DNA of 64,000 nt. It comes from Tumebacillus flagellatus. Its GTDB lineage: Bacteria; Bacillota; Bacilli; Tumebacillales; Tumebacillaceae. The first letter of the stretch is position 1. Every line of letters starts with the position of its first letter. Of this stretch, positions 29,030 to 36,531 are shown one piece after another. Location: NCBI RefSeq assembly GCF_000714935.1, contig NZ_JMIR01000005.1:1-64000 (forward strand), in the 5' to 3' direction. The notes under the pieces are model-generated. The model was given only the letters and a program-made list of their open reading frames with translations, made no database searches and was not told the DNA's origin. A program made the position numbers and the translations under genes.

Positions 29030-30043
29030 ATGAAATTCAATCGACGTTTCGCGGCTTTCGCAGCCGCAGTCGCTGCATCGGCTGTCCTGATCTCCGGTTG
29101 TCATCAGCCGGAATTTGAACAACTCAAACCTACGAAAGTCAAGTGGGCCCTCTCCGTGATCGCCGTATCACCCGGCGATGCGCAGAAAACTGCCATCCAA
29201 GGCATGGTGAGCCAACTTGCCGCCACCCAAGCGATGGCCACCAACGTCACGTGGCTGGAGAAGCCGGCAGATGCCGCCGCCGCGTTGGACAAAGCGGCCG
29301 CTTCGCCGGGCGTGGATCTCATCTTGCTGGGGAATGCGTCGGACAACCTGCAAGCAGTGGCGCAGAAACACCCGGAGAAGCGCTTTGCCGTGCTGGGAGA
29401 TGAGAACGTTCCTCATCTGTCGAACGTTCGCTCCTTGACCGCCGTTCACAAAAACGTGCTGTTTCTCGCTGGATTTCTGGCCGCAGAAGCGAACAAGGAA
29501 TCAAGCGCTCCGTTTAGCGTATATGTAGACAAGACCCGTCCTTCCAGCGACCCGGATTGGCAAACGGTGCTCGCGGGCGTGCGCTTCGCAGGGCGCAAGG
29601 ACGCTCCGATCCAAGTATCGAAGGACGCCATTCTTCCGCCGCCGCCGTCGAATACCGGAAAAGCAGCATCGAACGTTACCAATCAGAAAGCGACGCTCAG
29701 CGGACGCTCGCTTTTGCTTCTCGACGAGATGCCGGACGATGTCTGGGCGAAGATCCGCGATCGGGGTATGAAATGCATTCGTACGGATCAAAGTACGAAG
29801 GGGCTGGCATATCAATCCAATTGTGTGGCGCAACCCGCGACGTTGTTGCAGGAAGCGGTGGGTGAAGAAAGCCAATTGCTGCAAGCCGGTAAGTGGGCGG
29901 CGGGGCAAAGCGTGGAATTGCAGGCGAAACAGGTCTTCAATTTGACGCAGCCGGAGCTGTTCCTCGACAAAGACTTGGCCACGCGCTTGGATTTGATTCA
30001 AGAGCAGCTCGCGTCCGGTGCGCTCAAACCGGAAACCTGGTAG
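29030..30043 (+). CDS. Lipoprotein with a degenerate BMP/Med-like periplasmic-binding fold
   Basis: A 337-residue lipoprotein with lipobox LISGC (Cys24). The mature part resembles the BMP/Med substrate-binding family in layout: a beta strand at IAVSPGDAQKTAIQGMVSQL, LDLILLGNASDN, HPEKRFAVLGDENVP and NVLFLAGFLAAEANK. The nucleoside-binding residues seen in the product of 16709-17767 are not obvious, so it may have a different or regulatory role; B. subtilis Med is a BMP-domain regulator, for comparison. The ribosome site (GGAG) is unusually far, about 15 bases, from the ATG. No transporter genes accompany it. Confidence 0.7.
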   Translation: MKFNRRFAAFAAAVAASAVLISGCHQPEFEQLKPTKVKWALSVIAVSPGDAQKTAIQGMVSQLAATQAMATNVTWLEKPADAAAALDKAAASPGVDLILLGNASDNLQAVAQKHPEKRFAVLGDENVPHLSNVRSLTAVHKNVLFLAGFLAAEANKESSAPFSVYVDKTRPSSDPDWQTVLAGVRFAGRKDAPIQVSKDAILPPPPSNTGKAASNVTNQKATLSGRSLLLLDEMPDDVWAKIRDRGMKCIRTDQSTKGLAYQSNCVAQPATLLQEAVGEESQLLQAGKWAAGQSVELQAKQVFNLTQPELFLDKDLATRLDLIQEQLASGALKPETW

Positions 30044-30066
30044 AGAGAGAAAAGGGGTTGTATACG

Positions 30067-30843
30067 TTGGAAGAACAATGGTATCTGGAATATCACATTC
30101 ACAAGGACCGTCCGGGTTTGCTCGGCGACATCGCATCGTTGCTCGGGATGCTCTCCATCAACATCCACACCGTCAGCGGCGTCGATGAATTCAACCGGGG
30201 GTTCCTGTTGACCACCAACGACCGGCAGAAGATCTCCGCGCTTCGATCCATGCTGCGGAAAGTCGAGAACATCACGGTCACAGCCTTGCGTCAACCGACG
30301 TTGCTCGACCGCTTGGCTCTGCGTCACGGCGTGTTCATCCAACGGGAATCTTCGGAGAACACCAAGACGTATAAATTTACGAGGAACCAACTTGGAATTC
30401 TTGTCGATTTTTTGGGGGAATTACTAAAAAAGGAAGGAAATCAGGTTATTGGAATCCGAGGGATGCCGCGCGTCGGGAAGACGGAGTCGATTGTCGCCGC
30501 GTCTGTGTACGCGAACAAGCGGTGGTCGTTCGTCTCGTCAACACTGTTGCGTCAAACGGTCCGAACGCGTCTGGACGAAGACGAAATGTTTGCTGAAAAC
30601 ATGGTGTTCATCTTGGATGGTATCGTGTCCACGCACAGAGCCAACGATCAGCACCGTTCCCTCGTTCGCGAGATCATGCGACTGGAAGCACCGAAAGTGA
30701 TTGAGCATCCGGATATCTTCGTCCGCGAGACGGAATTTGGATGGGAGCACTTCGACCGCATCATCGAGTTGCGCAACGAACCCGATGAAGAGATCTCGTA
30801 CCAGATGATTCAAACCGGATTCTCATCCTTCGATATCAGTTAA
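30067..30843 (+). CDS. ymfK: YmfK-like protein (ACT-like N-terminus and P-loop, DUF3388 type)
   Basis: A 258-residue protein. I choose TTG 30067, 9 bases after AAAAGGGG. The N-terminal 75 residues look like an ACT regulatory domain (HIHKDRPGLLGDIASLLGML then INIHTVSGVDEF). The second half contains a P-loop-like GIRGMPRVGKTES and MVFILDGIVSTHR in the Walker B position. This matches the YmfK family of Bacillales as I remember it. Function unknown. Its location before rodZ is the same as in B. subtilis. Confidence 0.8.
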   Translation: MEEQWYLEYHIHKDRPGLLGDIASLLGMLSINIHTVSGVDEFNRGFLLTTNDRQKISALRSMLRKVENITVTALRQPTLLDRLALRHGVFIQRESSENTKTYKFTRNQLGILVDFLGELLKKEGNQVIGIRGMPRVGKTESIVAASVYANKRWSFVSSTLLRQTVRTRLDEDEMFAENMVFILDGIVSTHRANDQHRSLVREIMRLEAPKVIEHPDIFVRETEFGWEHFDRIIELRNEPDEEISYQMIQTGFSSFDIS

Positions 30844-30880
30844 GATCGACAGCAGAGACTCTCGAAGGAGGTATTGCAAC

Positions 30881-31708
30881 GTGCAGGAACTCGGAACAGA
30901 AATCAAACAAGCGCGTGAGCAGAAAGGCTTGACGCTCGAACAAGTGCAGGCGGACACCAAGATTCGCACCCGTTATCTGGAAGCGATCGAACAGGGTGAT
31001 CTGTCCGCGCTGCCGGGTCTCGTGTATGCGCGCGGCTTTATCAAGAGCTATGCCGAATACCTCGGGATGAACGGACACGAACTGCTGGAGCGTCACGATC
31101 TGATTCAGCCGGCGGCTGAGACCGCTCCGGTGGAGTCGTTGCGCCGTTCCATCAAAAAACCGTCCAGTGTCGATGTGTCGAAGTCGTCCATCGGCAATTC
31201 GCGCCTGTTGCCGCAGATCGTCGCGGGCGTCGGGGTGTTGGCCGTGCTGGTGGCGGCGTATGTGCTGCTGGTGAGAAGCGAAGACTCGAAAGACAAGGGT
31301 CCGGCTCAAACGCAAGCGACGGCAAACGCGCAAGACATGACGCCGTCCGTGCAGACTGCTCCGGCCCCGACCCCGGCTCCTCAGCCGCAACCGGAACCGC
31401 CGAAACCGGCAGTTACCGTCACGCAATCGGCGAAGGAAGCCAACCGCACGCTGTACTCGGTCGCAAACGCCGACAACTTGTCGCTGGTGCTCACCGCACA
31501 AGACAATTGCTGGGTGCAAGTGACGGCAGACGGCAAAGTTGTCGAGACAGGCATTGTGAAAAACGGCGAATCCCGCACGTGGACGGCAACGAAAGACATT
31601 GCCGTGCTGACCGGCAAATCAAAATTCATCACCCTCAAGATGAACGATCTCCCGGTGTCGTTTGAACCGCAATTGCGCGGTTATACCTACGCGTTTCAAA
31701 AGCAATAG
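30881..31708 (+). CDS. rodZ: RodZ-like cell-shape protein (YmfM)
   Basis: A 275-residue bitopic protein starting at GTG 30881 behind AAGGAGGT. Residues 1-75 form the RodZ HTH domain (IKQAREQKGLTLEQVQADTK, then LPGLVYARGFIKSYAEYLGM), which in relatives binds MreB. A transmembrane helix follows (about 110-130). A Pro/Ala/Gln-rich extracytoplasmic linker comes next, then a C-terminal DUF4115 beta domain (WVQVTADGKVVETGIVKNGE). It links the actin-like cytoskeleton with wall synthesis. It precedes pgsA in Bacillales; here two minus-strand genes, yajQ and rimO intervene. Confidence 0.92.
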   Translation: MQELGTEIKQAREQKGLTLEQVQADTKIRTRYLEAIEQGDLSALPGLVYARGFIKSYAEYLGMNGHELLERHDLIQPAAETAPVESLRRSIKKPSSVDVSKSSIGNSRLLPQIVAGVGVLAVLVAAYVLLVRSEDSKDKGPAQTQATANAQDMTPSVQTAPAPTPAPQPQPEPPKPAVTVTQSAKEANRTLYSVANADNLSLVLTAQDNCWVQVTADGKVVETGIVKNGESRTWTATKDIAVLTGKSKFITLKMNDLPVSFEPQLRGYTYAFQKQ

Positions 31709-31723
31709 AGCCGAAGCGGCAGG

Positions 31724-32101
31724 TCAGGACTCAGGCTCGTCCGGGTCGCGGGGCCGGCTGCGGTGACGGTAGTAATTGGCGTAGAAACCTGGCGAGGGCA
31801 CGAAGACGTGGACACCGAGCCGCGCGGTCTCTTCTTCAAGGGTTGAGAGGAGCAGACCGAGTCCAGCCTCGTCCATCGTCTGCAAGATGGTCTTCAGCGT
31901 GTGGAACTCCTCCAGACCGGCGGTCACGTACGCGTCTTGGTCGAGATGGTTCAGCCAAAGCGCGCCGGGCATCTCTTGCCACTGCTCACCGTACGTCAAT
32001 TGATACAGCTCTTGCAGCGTCAGAGGGATTTGGATCGATTCAAAGTAGATTCTCAGTTGATACAGGGCTCGTGCGAGCCTCAGTTCTTCTTTGCCGTTCA
32101 T
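31724..32101 (-). CDS. Unknown protein, second gene of a putative SOS operon
   Basis: A 125-residue soluble protein whose ATG overlaps the stop of the upstream gene (ATGA), so the pair is translationally coupled. The N-terminal segment ALYQLRIYFESIQIPLTLQE then LYQLTYGE matches the protein of 23410-23760. An acidic middle (HLDQDAYVTAGLEEFHTLKT) and a basic C-terminus (YYRHRSRPRDPDE) follow. It is predicted to be mostly helical, with no enzymatic motif visible. Its promoter region has LexA-like boxes, which points to a role after DNA damage. I do not recognise the family. Confidence 0.75.
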   Translation of the reverse strand: MNGKEELRLARALYQLRIYFESIQIPLTLQELYQLTYGEQWQEMPGALWLNHLDQDAYVTAGLEEFHTLKTILQTMDEAGLGLLLSTLEEETARLGVHVFVPSPGFYANYYRHRSRPRDPDEPES

Positions 32102-32454
32102 GCTGTGCCTCCTTCGAGCAGGGTGTTGAAGAGAATTTCAGCTTCTGCTTGCAACGTTGCCATCAAGAAACAGTGCTGGACCCGATAGCCGCGCTCCACG
32201 TAGGCGATCGTGAAGTCCAGGCTGTTTTTTTGTTGTTCGGTGACGCGGACGCTGTGGCGCCGCAACAGCCGTTTCTGTTCGGCGATGCGGGTTAAGAGCA
32301 AACCGTGCAGATCCTGAAGCCGTCGGATCAGACAGTCGGACAAATTCAGAGAAGCGGCCGTCAGCAACGTGAGATCCTCTTCGATCTGTTGGCGCAGCAG
32401 GTGCATGACCAGCACGCTCTTGATTGAAACGAGCGATTGAAAGGATTCCGCCAT
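32098..32454 (-). CDS. Unknown helical protein, first gene of a putative SOS operon
   Basis: A 118-residue, all-helical protein with a good ribosome site (GGGAGGA) before the ATG at 32454. It is rich in Leu, Gln and Arg, with long amphipathic helices (LLRQQIEEDLTLLTAASLNL, RIAEQKRLLRRHSVRVTEQQ), so a helical bundle or coiled coil is likely. No transmembrane helix, HTH or catalytic motif is visible. It is coupled to the next gene by a 4-base overlap. Promoter and LexA-like boxes lie within 115 bases upstream. Family unknown. Confidence 0.75.
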   Translation of the reverse strand: MAESFQSLVSIKSVLVMHLLRQQIEEDLTLLTAASLNLSDCLIRRLQDLHGLLLTRIAEQKRLLRRHSVRVTEQQKNSLDFTIAYVERGYRVQHCFLMATLQAEAEILFNTLLEGGTA

Positions 32455-32490
32455 CCTGCTTTCCTCCCGAAAAAAAACTCCGCCCGCAAA

Positions 32491-32567
32491 GGAACGAACG
32501 TTCTTGCGAACAATTGTTCCCTAGTACGTATGTTCGTATTCTAAACCCGAACGCAGATTCGTGTAAA
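32491..32567 (-). promoter_or_regulatory. SigA promoter with a cluster of LexA (SOS) box-like sites
   Basis: On the minus strand, TTTACA (32562-32567) and TAGAAT (32538-32543) are 18 bp apart. Four 14-bp sites resemble the B. subtilis SOS box CGAACRNRYGTTYC: 32549-32562 in the promoter spacer (minus-strand CGAATCTGCGTTCG), 32523-32536 just after the -10 (minus-strand CGAACATACGTACT), 32507-32520 (CGAACAATTGTTCC) and 32491-32504 (GGAACGAACGTTCT). The last three have centres exactly 16 bp apart. The recA gene in this window has the similar box CGAACAAACGTTTG. Confidence 0.72.
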
Positions 32568-32576
32568 GGGCGTTTT

Positions 32577-32605
32577 TTGCAGGAAAGAGATGGCACTGGT
32601 ATAAT
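32577..32605 (+). promoter_or_regulatory. SigA promoter of yajQ
   Basis: TTGCAG (32577-32582), a 17-bp spacer and TATAAT (32600-32605) with an extended TGG before it. It is back to back with the SOS-box promoter, only about 10 bp from its -35. Confidence 0.82.
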
Positions 32606-32643
32606 GAAATCGATACATACGCAAGAGACAGGAGGCGATAGCG

Positions 32644-33135
32644 ATGGCGAAGGACCCGTCTTTTGACATCGTCAGCGAGATCAACATGCAGGAGATGGAC
32701 AACGCGGTGAACCAAGCGGTCAAGGAGATGACCGGCCGCTTTGACTTTAAGAACAGCAAGAGCTCCATCGAGCTCGGAGAGAAAGACATCACGCTCGCCA
32801 GCGACGACGAGTTCAAATTGAAGTCGGTCATCGATATTTTGGAGAGCAAGATGATCAAGCGCGGCATCTCGCTTAAATCGCTTGATTTCGGCAAAGTGGA
32901 ACCGGCGTCCGGCGGCACGGTTCGCCAAGTGGCGAAACTCAAGCAGGGCCTTGATCAAGACAACGCCAAGAAGATCGTCAAGATCATCAAGGACTCCAAA
33001 ATCAAAGTGCAAGCGTCCGTGCAAGGCGATCAAGTGCGCGTTACCGGCAAGAGCCGCGACGACCTGCAAGCGGTGATCCAATTGGTTAAGAACAGCGATT
33101 TGCCGATCGATTTGCAATTTACCAACTACCGATAG
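32644..33135 (+). CDS. yajQ: YajQ-family nucleotide-binding protein
   Basis: A 163-residue protein matching the YajQ/UPF0234 family along its full length, from [19 protein letters not shown] and [14 protein letters not shown] to the C-terminal [13 protein letters not shown]. The fold is two ferredoxin-like domains. Members bind nucleic acid or nucleotides, and some proteobacterial members bind c-di-GMP. ACAGGAGG lies 7-8 bases before the ATG. Own promoter and terminator. Confidence 0.95.
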   Translation: MAKDPSFDIVSEINMQEMDNAVNQAVKEMTGRFDFKNSKSSIELGEKDITLASDDEFKLKSVIDILESKMIKRGISLKSLDFGKVEPASGGTVRQVAKLKQGLDQDNAKKIVKIIKDSKIKVQASVQGDQVRVTGKSRDDLQAVIQLVKNSDLPIDLQFTNYR

Positions 33136-33146
33136 AGACGCGCGCA

Positions 33147-33185
33147 AACAGGGCCTCTGCAACACAGAGACCCTGTTCGTTTTTT
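33147..33185 (+). terminator. Intrinsic terminator after yajQ
   Basis: AACAGGGCCTCTG pairs with CAGAGACCCTGTT (one mismatch), followed by CG and T-run. The T-run merges with the -35 of the rimO promoter. Confidence 0.85.
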
Positions 33186-33212
33186 GACACCTTTTCTTAC
33201 ATGGTTTATACT
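33184..33212 (+). promoter_or_regulatory. SigA promoter of rimO-pgsA
   Basis: A perfect TTGACA (33184-33189), 17 bp, then TATACT (33207-33212). Confidence 0.9.
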
Positions 33213-33271
33213 ATTGGCAGCATGTCTTTATAGGTCAGCGCCTGTAGGCGATAGATGGAGGATACAGCACT

Positions 33272-34618
33272 GTGACGCAAAAAACTGCACAAAAAGTCCA
33301 CTTCGTAACACTCGGTTGTGAAAAAAATCTCGTAGATTCTGAAGTCATGATGGGGATTGTCCAAGGCAAGGAATACACGATTGTCGACAACGCGGAAGAC
33401 GCGGACGTCGTCGTCGTCAACACTTGCGGTTTTATCGACGACGCCAAAGCGGAGTCGGTCGAAACGATTCTGCAAATGGCCAACCTCAAAGAAACGGCGA
33501 ACGTGAAATCCGTGCTCGTCGCCGGTTGCATGGCGCAGCGCTACAAGGACGAACTCATGCAAGAAATTCCGGAGATCGACGGCATCGTCGGCACGCAGGA
33601 CTTCATTCAGATCACCGATCTGATCGAGGAATCGCTGACAGGCTCCCGTCCGCAGTTCTTCTCGGCGGGCAACCCGATCTACCTCTATGACGAGAACACC
33701 CCGCGCGTGCACACGTCCGGCAACATCTCGGCGTATATCAAAATAGCGGAAGGGTGCAACCATGCCTGCACGTTCTGCATCATCCCGACGATGCGCGGCA
33801 AACTGCGTTCGCGTCCGATCGAATCGATCGTGTCCGAAGCAGAGCAGTTGGTGGAGCAAGGCGTGAAGGAAGTCATCTTGATCGCGCAAGACACCACCGA
33901 CTACGGCATCGACATTTACAAACAACGCCGCCTCGCCGATTTGCTCGAAGCGCTCAACAACGTGGAAGGTCTGCACTGGATTCGTTTGCATTACGCGTAC
34001 CCGGGCTTCTTCACCGATGAAGTGATCGATGCGATCGCCCGTTGCGAGAAAGTGGCGAAGTACATCGACATGCCGCTGCAGCACTCCGAAGACCGCATCT
34101 TGAAATCGATGCAGCGTCCGGGCCACCAAGCGGGCGTGCGCAAACTGGTCAAGAAGATCCGCGAGCGCGTGCCGAACGTGGCGTTGCGCACTTCGATTAT
34201 CGTCGGGTTCCCGGGCGAAACGGACGAAGACTTCGAGAACCTCTGCAACTTCGTGCGCGAGCTTGAATTCGACCATATCGGCGTGTTCACCTACTCGCCG
34301 GAAGAAGGCACTCCGTCTGCGGAATTTGCGTCTCAAGTCCCGGACGAAGTCAAAGAGCGCCGCTCGAACATTTTGATGGAAGTCGCGCGTGAAGTCGCAG
34401 CGGCTCGCCAAGCCCGCCATGTCGGCCAAGTGCTCGATGTGCTCGTGGAGAAGTTCGATGAAGAAGATCCGTCCGTTCGCGTCGGCCGTACCCAATTCGA
34501 CGCCCGCGACATCGACGGTCTCGTGTTTGTGGCAAATTCCGACGCGCAAGTCGGCGATATGATCAAAGTTCGCGTCACGCACGCGTTCGATTTTGACCTC
34601 TCGGGGGAGGCTGTCTAA
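33272..34618 (+). CDS. rimO: Ribosomal protein S12 methylthiotransferase RimO
   Basis: A 448-residue radical-SAM methylthiotransferase that modifies an aspartate of ribosomal protein S12. The N-terminal UPF0004 domain has the three cluster cysteines in VTLGCEKNLVDSE, VVNTCGFIDDAK and LVAGCMAQRY. The radical-SAM cluster is C162, C166 and C169 in EGCNHACTFCIIP. A TRAM domain closes the protein (about 380-448). GTG 33272 is preceded by TGGAGGA. The EKNLVDSE form distinguishes RimO from MiaB. The stop almost touches the pgsA start. Confidence 0.95.
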   Translation: MTQKTAQKVHFVTLGCEKNLVDSEVMMGIVQGKEYTIVDNAEDADVVVVNTCGFIDDAKAESVETILQMANLKETANVKSVLVAGCMAQRYKDELMQEIPEIDGIVGTQDFIQITDLIEESLTGSRPQFFSAGNPIYLYDENTPRVHTSGNISAYIKIAEGCNHACTFCIIPTMRGKLRSRPIESIVSEAEQLVEQGVKEVILIAQDTTDYGIDIYKQRRLADLLEALNNVEGLHWIRLHYAYPGFFTDEVIDAIARCEKVAKYIDMPLQHSEDRILKSMQRPGHQAGVRKLVKKIRERVPNVALRTSIIVGFPGETDEDFENLCNFVRELEFDHIGVFTYSPEEGTPSAEFASQVPDEVKERRSNILMEVAREVAAARQARHVGQVLDVLVEKFDEEDPSVRVGRTQFDARDIDGLVFVANSDAQVGDMIKVRVTHAFDFDLSGEAV

Positions 34619-34619
34619 G

Positions 34620-35201
34620 GTGAAGTTCAATCTGGCTAACCGCATTACTTTAGCCAGGATCTCCTTGGTACCCATCGTGATGTTTTTCTTGTTGGTGCGC
34701 TTGAATCTCGGGAAGTTTAGCTTCCTCGGGCATCAAACGTCCGTCTCGGATCTGATTGCCGCGTTGATTTTTATCATCGCGGCGGTTACGGACGGTCTGG
34801 ACGGCTATATTGCGCGCAGTCGGAAAATGGTGACCAACTTCGGGAAGTTCCTGGACCCATTGGCAGATAAATTGTTGATCTCCGCCGTTCTGATCTCGTT
34901 GGTTGAGATGGGGCGTCTGGACGCTTGGATTGCCATCGTGATCATCTCGCGCGAATTTGCCGTCACCGGTCTGCGCCTCGTCGCAGCGGCCAACGGCACG
35001 GTGATCGCAGCTTCCAATCTGGCGAAGTGGAAAACCACGTTCCAAATCATTGCCGTGGTCTCGCTGATTCTCGACAATTTTCCGTTTTACATCTTCAACT
35101 TCCGCTTCGACCTGTTGATGGTCTACGTCATGGTGATCATCACCGCTTGGTCGGGTGTGGATTACTTCGTCAAAAACAAATCAGCGATTCAAGAAGCCTG
35201 A
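34620..35201 (+). CDS. pgsA: CDP-diacylglycerol-glycerol-3-phosphate 3-phosphatidyltransferase
   Basis: A 193-residue membrane enzyme making phosphatidylglycerol-phosphate. The CDP-alcohol phosphotransferase motif runs from DGLDGYIARSRKM to GKFLDPLADK, with all the conserved aspartates. About five to six helices are predicted. The start is GTG 34620, 10 bases after GGGGGAGG and 1 base after the rimO stop. It lies in the conserved rodZ-pgsA-cinA stretch and is cotranscribed with rimO. Confidence 0.95.
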   Translation: MKFNLANRITLARISLVPIVMFFLLVRLNLGKFSFLGHQTSVSDLIAALIFIIAAVTDGLDGYIARSRKMVTNFGKFLDPLADKLLISAVLISLVEMGRLDAWIAIVIISREFAVTGLRLVAAANGTVIAASNLAKWKTTFQIIAVVSLILDNFPFYIFNFRFDLLMVYVMVIITAWSGVDYFVKNKSAIQEA

Positions 35202-35214
35202 TGACAGCAGAAGG

Positions 35215-35251
35215 TAGCCGGCGGATTCACTCCGACTGGCTACTCTTTTTC
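35215..35251 (+). terminator. Weak terminator-like stem-loop between pgsA and cinA
   Basis: GTAGCC (35215-35220) and GGCTAC (35239-35244) can pair across a GC-rich loop; TCTTTTT follows. It may only partly reduce read-through into cinA. Confidence 0.5.
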
Positions 35252-35267
35252 TAAGGAGGAGAGTCGA

Positions 35268-36521
35268 ATGATGAACGCGGAATTGATCGCCGTCGGCACG
35301 GAGTTGCTGATGGGGCAAATCAGCAACACCAACGCGCAATACCTCTCGCAACGGATGGCGGAGATCGGCATCGCCGTATACCACCACGCGGTCGTGGGCG
35401 ACAATTTGGAGAGAGCGCAAAAAGTCCTGGGGATTGCCAAGCAGCGGGGGGCCGACGTGATCATTCTCTGCGGCGGTTTGGGTCCGACGGAAGATGACTT
35501 AACTCGCCAAGTTGTGGCGTCGTTTCTCGGGAAAAACCTGATTTTGTCAGACGAGATTGTTGAACATATTCGGAGCTTTTATACATATCGTGGCAGAGAG
35601 ATGCCTGAAAACAACAAGCAGCAAGCGTTGGTGATCGAGGGAGCTACCGTCCTTGACAATCCGCGAGGCACCGCTCCCGGTCAGTACATCGAGGCGGACG
35701 GCGTGCACTACTTCCTGCTGCCGGGACCTCCGGCCGAACTTAAGGGCATGTACCAAGAGCAAGTGCTCCCGATTTTGCAACGCGTGCAGGGGGAAGCCAA
35801 GCAAGTGTTTGCTTCCCGCTACCTGCATACGTTCAACATCGGGGAATCGGCACTGGTGCTCAAGATCAAGGACATCATCGATGCCCAGTCCAATCCGACT
35901 GTCGCGCCGTATGCGTCGGAGGCGGGCTGCACGATCCGGTTGACGGCGAGCAGCGCGAACGAAGCAGAAGCGCGGGCGTTGATCGCTCCGGTGGAGAGCG
36001 CGATACGCGAGCGGATCGGGCATTACGTGTACGGAGTGGACGACGAGACGTTGCCGGTAAAACCGGGGCTGTTGCTCCGCGAACGGGGCGAGCGCATGGT
36101 GACGGCCGAGAGCTGCACCGGCGGCCTGATCGGACAATTGCTGACCGACATTCCGAACTGTTCGGACTACTTCTACGGCAGCATCGTCGCCTATGACAAC
36201 ACGATCAAGGAGAAGGTGCTCGGCGTCGACTCGCAAGTGCTCCGCGAGCACGGGGCGGTCAGCGCACAAACAGCCAAGCAGATGGCGGAAGGCGCCCGCA
36301 AAGTCATGGGCGTGGAGTGGGCAATTTCGGTGACCGGCATTGCAGGACCCGGCGGAGGGACTGCCGAGAAACCGGTCGGGCTTGTCTACATCGGCGTTGC
36401 AGGACCCGGCGGCACGACGGTCGGGGAGCACCGTTTGTTTGGCGACCGCAGTCAAGTGCGCCTGCGTGCGGCCCGCACCGCCCTGCACAGCTTGATCGAA
36501 CGCATCCAAAACGAAAGGTGA
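35268..36521 (+). CDS. cinA: CinA, competence/damage-inducible protein (NMN deamidase-type)
   Basis: A 417-residue two-domain protein. The N-terminal MoaB-like (COG1058) domain has ELIAVGTELLMGQISNTNAQ and CGGLGPTEDDLT. The C-terminal CinA (COG1546) domain begins near GERMVTAESCTGGLIGQLLT and includes VTGIAGPGGGTAEKPVG; it is the NMN/pyrimidine-nucleotide amidohydrolase module. AAGGAGGAG lies 7 bases before the ATG. In Bacillales cinA normally sits just before recA; here three genes separate them. Confidence 0.95.
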   Translation: MMNAELIAVGTELLMGQISNTNAQYLSQRMAEIGIAVYHHAVVGDNLERAQKVLGIAKQRGADVIILCGGLGPTEDDLTRQVVASFLGKNLILSDEIVEHIRSFYTYRGREMPENNKQQALVIEGATVLDNPRGTAPGQYIEADGVHYFLLPGPPAELKGMYQEQVLPILQRVQGEAKQVFASRYLHTFNIGESALVLKIKDIIDAQSNPTVAPYASEAGCTIRLTASSANEAEARALIAPVESAIRERIGHYVYGVDDETLPVKPGLLLRERGERMVTAESCTGGLIGQLLTDIPNCSDYFYGSIVAYDNTIKEKVLGVDSQVLREHGAVSAQTAKQMAEGARKVMGVEWAISVTGIAGPGGGTAEKPVGLVYIGVAGPGGTTVGEHRLFGDRSQVRLRAARTALHSLIERIQNER

Positions 36522-36531
36522 TTTTTGCTAT

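Noticed and set aside
29030-30043. Assigning the BMP-like lipoprotein as a second nucleoside importer component
   Set aside because: No transporter genes are adjacent and the ligand-contact segments differ from those of the protein encoded at 16709-17767.
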